Part shown: one piece after another, positions 60,928 through 64,000 of the stretch
Layout of the letters: the number at the start of each line of letters is the position of its first letter
Position numbering within the stretch: position 1 is the stretch's first letter
From: SHWC01 sp050173345
GTDB lineage: Bacteria; Pseudomonadota; Alphaproteobacteria; UBA828
Length of the DNA stretch: 64,000 bases
Assembly (NCBI GenBank): GCA_050173345.1
Contig: JBFXKW010000005.1
Span: 185,069-249,068 of the forward strand
Direction: 5' to 3'
Notes under the pieces: model-generated
Seen by the model: only the letters and a program-made list of their open reading frames with translations
Database searches by the model: none
What the model was told of the DNA's origin: nothing
Made by a program: the position numbers and the translations under genes

Positions 60928-61023
60928 ACTTCCGCGGCAGCGATGCCGCGGCCTCATTGAAGTCGGCCCGCTTCATCAATGGGGGCGACAACCAGGAGAC
61001 TTCCGCGGCAGCGATGCCGCGGC
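60928..61023 (+). promoter_or_regulatory. Duplicated hairpin in the argH leader
   Basis: The same 25 bases, containing CCGCGGCA-GCGA-TGCCGCGG, occur at 60928-60952 and again at 60999-61023. Each makes an 8-bp stem with loop GCGA. The second ends 7 bases before the argH ATG, so it could sequester the ribosome binding region (AGGAGAC at 60994-61000). A translation or transcription control element is plausible. Confidence 0.5.
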
Positions 61024-61030
61024 ATCGAAC

Positions 61031-62443
61031 ATGACCCGCCGCGTCCCCACACCCGCCGCCGATTCCGCCAACCCGATGTGGGGCGGGCGGTTCGAGGCGG
61101 CCGCGGCGGACATCCTGCAGGCGATCAACGCCTCGATCGACGTCGACAAGCGGCTCTACGACGAGGACATCGCGGGCTCGAAGGCGCATGCCGAGATGCT
61201 GGTCGCGACCGGCATCATCTCGGCCGCGGACGGCGCCGCGATCCTGGACGGGCTGGAGCGCATCCGCCTCGAGATCGAGAGCGGCCGCTTCGCCTTCGAT
61301 GTCGGCCTCGAAGACATCCACATGAACGTCGAGGCGCGGCTCGCGCAGCTGATCGGCGCGCCGGCCGGCCGGCTGCACACGGCGCGCTCGCGCAACGACC
61401 AGGTGGCGACCGACTTCCGGCTCTGGCTGCGCCGCGCGCTGGAACGGACCGACGCCGAGCTGAAGGCGCTCCAAGCCGCGCTGATCGAGCGCGCCGACGA
61501 GTTCGCCGACGCGGTGATGCCGGGCTTCACCCATCTCCAGGTCGCGCAGCCGGTCACCCTCGGCCATCACCTGCTCGCCTATGTCGAGATGGCCGGGCGC
61601 GACCGCGGCCGTATGAAAGACTGCGCGGCGCGGATCAACGAGTGCCCGCTCGGCGCCGCCGCGCTCGCCGGCACCTCCTTCCCGATCGACCGCGAGAAGA
61701 CCGCGCAGGCGCTCGGCTTCGCGCGGCCCGCCGCCAACTCGATCGACGCCGTATCGGCGCGCGACTTCGCGCTCGAAGCGCTCTCCGCCGCCTCGATCGC
61801 CGCCACGCACCTTTCGCGCTTCGCGGAAGAGATCGTGCTCTGGTCGAGCGCGCAGTTCGGCTTCGTCAGGCTGTCCGACCGCTTCACCACCGGCTCGTCG
61901 ATCATGCCGCAGAAGCGCAACCCCGATGCCGCCGAGCTGGTGCGCGGCAAGGCCGGGCGCGTGCTCGGCGCCTTCGTCGCGCTCGCGACCACCATGAAGG
62001 GCCTCGCGCTGACCTATTCGAAGGACATGCAGGAGGACAAGCCGCCGGTGTTCGATGCGTTCGACGCGCTCTCGCTCTGCGTCCGGGCGAGCGAGGGCAT
62101 GGTGCGCGACCTCGCCGTCGACCGCGCGGCGCTGGCGAAGGCGGCCGGTGCCGGCTATTCGACCGCGACCGATCTCGCCGACTGGCTGGTGCGCACGCTC
62201 GACCTGCCGTTCCGCGAGGCGCATCACGTCACCGGCACGATCGTCCGCCTCGCCGAAGCGAAAGGGCTTGCCTTGGAGGCGCTTTCGCTCGATGACATGC
62301 GCACGGTCGAGCCGCGCATCGGCGAGGCGGTGTTCGAGGTGCTGAGCCCGGCGCGCTCGGTCGCGAGCCGCACGAGCTATGGCGGCACCGCGCCGGCCGA
62401 GGTGCGCCGGCAGATCGCCCGCGCCAGGGAGAGGTTCCTGTGA
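61031..62443 (+). CDS. argH: Argininosuccinate lyase
   Basis: 470-residue enzyme that splits argininosuccinate into arginine and fumarate, the last step of arginine synthesis. Motifs: NPMWGGRFEAAAADILQAIN, DEDIAGSKAHAEML, HTARSRNDQVATDFRLWLRR, GFTHLQVAQPVTLGHHLLAY and the family signature GSSIMPQKRNPDAAELVRGK with the active-site Ser. The ATG at 61031 is chosen because MTRRVPTPAADSANPMWGGR matches family N-termini; the open extension to 60833 runs through the hairpin repeats. Its stop overlaps the start of the LptM-like gene. Confidence 0.95.
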   Translation: MTRRVPTPAADSANPMWGGRFEAAAADILQAINASIDVDKRLYDEDIAGSKAHAEMLVATGIISAADGAAILDGLERIRLEIESGRFAFDVGLEDIHMNVEARLAQLIGAPAGRLHTARSRNDQVATDFRLWLRRALERTDAELKALQAALIERADEFADAVMPGFTHLQVAQPVTLGHHLLAYVEMAGRDRGRMKDCAARINECPLGAAALAGTSFPIDREKTAQALGFARPAANSIDAVSARDFALEALSAASIAATHLSRFAEEIVLWSSAQFGFVRLSDRFTTGSSIMPQKRNPDAAELVRGKAGRVLGAFVALATTMKGLALTYSKDMQEDKPPVFDAFDALSLCVRASEGMVRDLAVDRAALAKAAGAGYSTATDLADWLVRTLDLPFREAHHVTGTIVRLAEAKGLALEALSLDDMRTVEPRIGEAVFEVLSPARSVASRTSYGGTAPAEVRRQIARARERFL

Positions 62444-62592
62444 TCGGCAAGCTCAGCCTGCTCCTGACCGTCGCGGTGGTCGTCGGGCTCGTCATCGCGC
62501 TCAACAATTGCGGCAAGAAGGGCCCGCTCGAACCGCCGCCCAAGGACGAGCAGAAGACCTCCCTCCTCGCCGAGCCCGGCCGCGCGGCCTGA
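62440..62592 (+). CDS. LptM-like small lipoprotein
   Basis: 50-residue protein starting with GTG at 62440, which overlaps the argH TGA (GTGA) and follows AGGGAGAGG. An N-terminal hydrophobic stretch (LSLLLTVAVVVGLVIALNN) ends at Cys, followed by the family hallmark CGKKGPLEPPP. LptM (YifL) proteins with this motif help mature the LPS-export protein LptD, and lie between argH and lysA in many Proteobacteria, as here. The lipobox (LNNC) is imperfect. Confidence 0.85.
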   Translation: MIGKLSLLLTVAVVVGLVIALNNCGKKGPLEPPPKDEQKTSLLAEPGRAA

Positions 62593-62603
62593 AGGTTCCC
62601 GCC

Positions 62604-63878
62604 ATGGATGCCTTCACCTACCGCGAGGCCCGCGGCGTCCGCGAGCTCGCCGCCGACGGCGTGAGCCTCGCCGAGATCGCGGACGCGGTCGGCACGCCGG
62701 TCTATTGCTACTCCTCGGCCGCGCTCGAAGCCCGCTACCAGGCGTTCGCCGCCGCGCTCGCGCCGGCCAAGGCACGCCTCTGCTATGCGGTGAAGGCGAA
62801 CGACAACCTCGCGGTCATCCGCACGCTGGCAAGGCTCGGCGCCGGCGCCGACGTGGTCTCCGAGGGCGAACTCTACGCCGCCATGAAGGCGGGCATCCCG
62901 CCCGGGCGCATCGTCTTTTCAGGGGTCGGCAAGACCGTGGCCGAGATGGCGGCCGCGCTCGATGCCGGCATCGGCCAGTTCAACGTCGAGTCCGAGGCCG
63001 AGATGGAGGCGCTCGCGCATGTCGCAGCGGCGCGCGGCAAGCGCGCCGCGATCGCGCTCCGCATCAACCCGGACATCGACGCCGGCACCCACGAGAAGAT
63101 CGCGACCGGGCGCAAGCACGACAAGTTCGGCGTGGCTTACGACCAGGCGCCCGCGCTCTACGAGCGGGCCAGGGCGCATTTCTCGCTCGAGGCTTGCGGC
63201 GTCGCGCTGCACATCGGCTCGCAGCTCACCAGCCTCGCGCCGTTCGAGGCCGCCTTCGCGCGCGCGGCCGACCTCGTGGAGCGGCTACGCCGGGACGGCC
63301 ACGCCATCAGCCGGCTCGACCTCGGCGGCGGGCTCGGCATCGCCTATCGCGACGAGACGCCGCCCGCGCCCGACGCCTATGGCGCGCTCGTCGCCCGTAT
63401 CGAAAAGCGGCTCGGCATCGAGATCACGGTCGAGCCCGGCCGCTGGCTGGTCGGCCCGGCGGGCCTGCTGCTCGCGCAGGTGATCTACACCAAGCGTAAT
63501 GGCGAGAAGACCTTCGCGATCGTCGATGCCGCGATGAACGACCTGATCCGTCCCGCGCTCTACGGCGCCTATCACCGGGTGGTTCCGGTGAAGGAGCCTG
63601 CGCCCGATGCGCCGCGTGAGACCGTGGACCTGGTCGGCCCGGTCTGCGAGAGCGGCGACGTGCTGGCGCTCGGCCGCGACCTGCCAAGGCTCGAAGCCGG
63701 CGACCTGGTCGCGATCCTCGATGCCGGCGCCTATGGCGCGGTGATGTCGTCGGCCTATAACGCCCGCCCGCCCGCCGCCGAGGTGATGCTCAAGGACGGC
63801 GCGTTCGCCGTGGTGCGCCCGCGCCTTTCCCACGACGCGCTGCTCGCCCGCGACGTCATCCCGGGCTGGCTCGCCTAG
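62604..63878 (+). CDS. lysA: Diaminopimelate decarboxylase
   Basis: 424-residue PLP enzyme that decarboxylates meso-diaminopimelate to lysine. The PLP Lys is in LCYAVKANDNLAVIRTLARL. Other motifs: FSGVGKTVAEM, ALHIGSQLTSLAPFEAAF, LDLGGGLGIAY, EPGRWLVGPAGLLLAQV and GPVCESGDVLALGRDLP (active-site Cys), and GAYGAVMSSAYNARPPAAEV. ATG at 62604 behind GAAGGTTCCC, 11 bases after the LptM-like gene. The stop TAG overlaps the stop of a convergent transposase fragment. Confidence 0.95.
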   Translation: MDAFTYREARGVRELAADGVSLAEIADAVGTPVYCYSSAALEARYQAFAAALAPAKARLCYAVKANDNLAVIRTLARLGAGADVVSEGELYAAMKAGIPPGRIVFSGVGKTVAEMAAALDAGIGQFNVESEAEMEALAHVAAARGKRAAIALRINPDIDAGTHEKIATGRKHDKFGVAYDQAPALYERARAHFSLEACGVALHIGSQLTSLAPFEAAFARAADLVERLRRDGHAISRLDLGGGLGIAYRDETPPAPDAYGALVARIEKRLGIEITVEPGRWLVGPAGLLLAQVIYTKRNGEKTFAIVDAAMNDLIRPALYGAYHRVVPVKEPAPDAPRETVDLVGPVCESGDVLALGRDLPRLEAGDLVAILDAGAYGAVMSSAYNARPPAAEVMLKDGAFAVVRPRLSHDALLARDVIPGWLA

Positions 63879-64000
63879 AGCATATCCCGATTAGATGTAT
63901 ATCCAGCGTTGGCGAGATAGTTGGCGCATTCGGGAGGCGGGAAGCGGGAGAGGGCGTTGGCGAGAGCGTGGATGAGGGCGTCGAAGCTGCGGGCGGCAGC
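63875..64000 (-). mobile_element. 3' end of an IS630-family-like transposase (runs off the window)
   Basis: The last 41 residues are visible: RSFDALIHALANALSRFPPP, ECANYLANAGY, then TSNRDML and a TAG stop at 63877-63875. The FPPPECANYLANAGY pattern is typical of the C-terminus of IS630-type transposases (RFTPEECANYFRNAGY in related elements). The stop shares bases with the lysA stop, so the insertion sequence ends very close to that gene. Most of the element, including its catalytic domain, lies outside the window. Confidence 0.7.

Larger units (their letters stand above)
60565..61030. other. Intergenic region upstream of argH
   Basis: About 466 bases with no gene. From left: the toxin-antitoxin operator, palindromic repeat O (60723-60813), and a pair of identical hairpins just upstream of argH. 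Confidence 0.65.

Overview
The window is a GC-rich chromosomal segment from an alphaproteobacterium. The evidence is a CcrM-type GANTC methyltransferase next to rnhB, the DUF1285 / NUDIX / DUF6111 / CCA-transferase cluster, a three-gene cytochrome bc1 operon, an LptM-like gene between argH and lysA, and many copies of the bipartite palindromic repeat that begins CGTCATGCCC and ends GGCAATGACG. I cannot place it reliably below class; a Rhodospirillales-like or Hyphomicrobiales-like lineage is a guess. No rRNA, tRNA or CRISPR array was seen.

Layout. 1-18.7 kb: housekeeping and metabolic genes (5'-truncated uracil-DNA glycosylase, lytic transglycosylase, MoaB, a radical SAM protein, RNase HII, CcrM, glutathione peroxidase, two acyl-CoA ligases, an orphan antitoxin-like protein, a flavin oxidoreductase, a GGDEF/EAL protein, ketopantoate reductase). 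18.7-27.3 kb: an accessory block with four tandem paralogous secreted proteins built almost entirely from glycine/aspartate-rich repeats of about 27 residues. One of them is frameshifted, and the block is embedded in dispersed palindromic repeats. 27.3-35.0 kb: RidA, prs-rplY-pth-ychF, cardiolipin synthase with a divergent endonuclease/phosphatase-family protein, and a dienelactone-hydrolase-like protein. 35.2-37.6 kb: MTA phosphorylase, then a less GC-rich pair (secreted protein and T4-type lysozyme). 37.7-45.6 kb: cytochrome bc1, TrmL-HemF, and the DUF1285-NUDIX-DUF6111-cca operon. 45.8-55.1 kb: a co-directional eight-gene cluster joining a CUT1-type ABC importer to an acetoin-dehydrogenase-type complex (AcoX, AcoA, AcoB, AcoC). 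55.4-59.4 kb: NUDIX protein and a copper-resistance operon (CopA, CopB, cupredoxin, His/Cys-rich protein). 59.4-60.6 kb: a RES/Xre toxin-antitoxin pair with a clear operator palindrome. 61.0-64.0 kb: argH, an LptM-like gene and lysA, and then the 3' end of an IS630-like transposase that runs off the window.

How the genes work together. Translational coupling (TGATG or ATGA overlaps) ties cytochrome b to c1, trmL to hemF, DUF1285 to NUDIX to DUF6111, copA to copB, and argH to the LptM-like gene. The most unusual material is the four-copy beta-roll cluster with its duplicated leader sequence, and the fusion of a sugar-type importer operon to an acetoin-dehydrogenase operon. Most large open frames opposite the named genes are GC-driven shadows and are not annotated.
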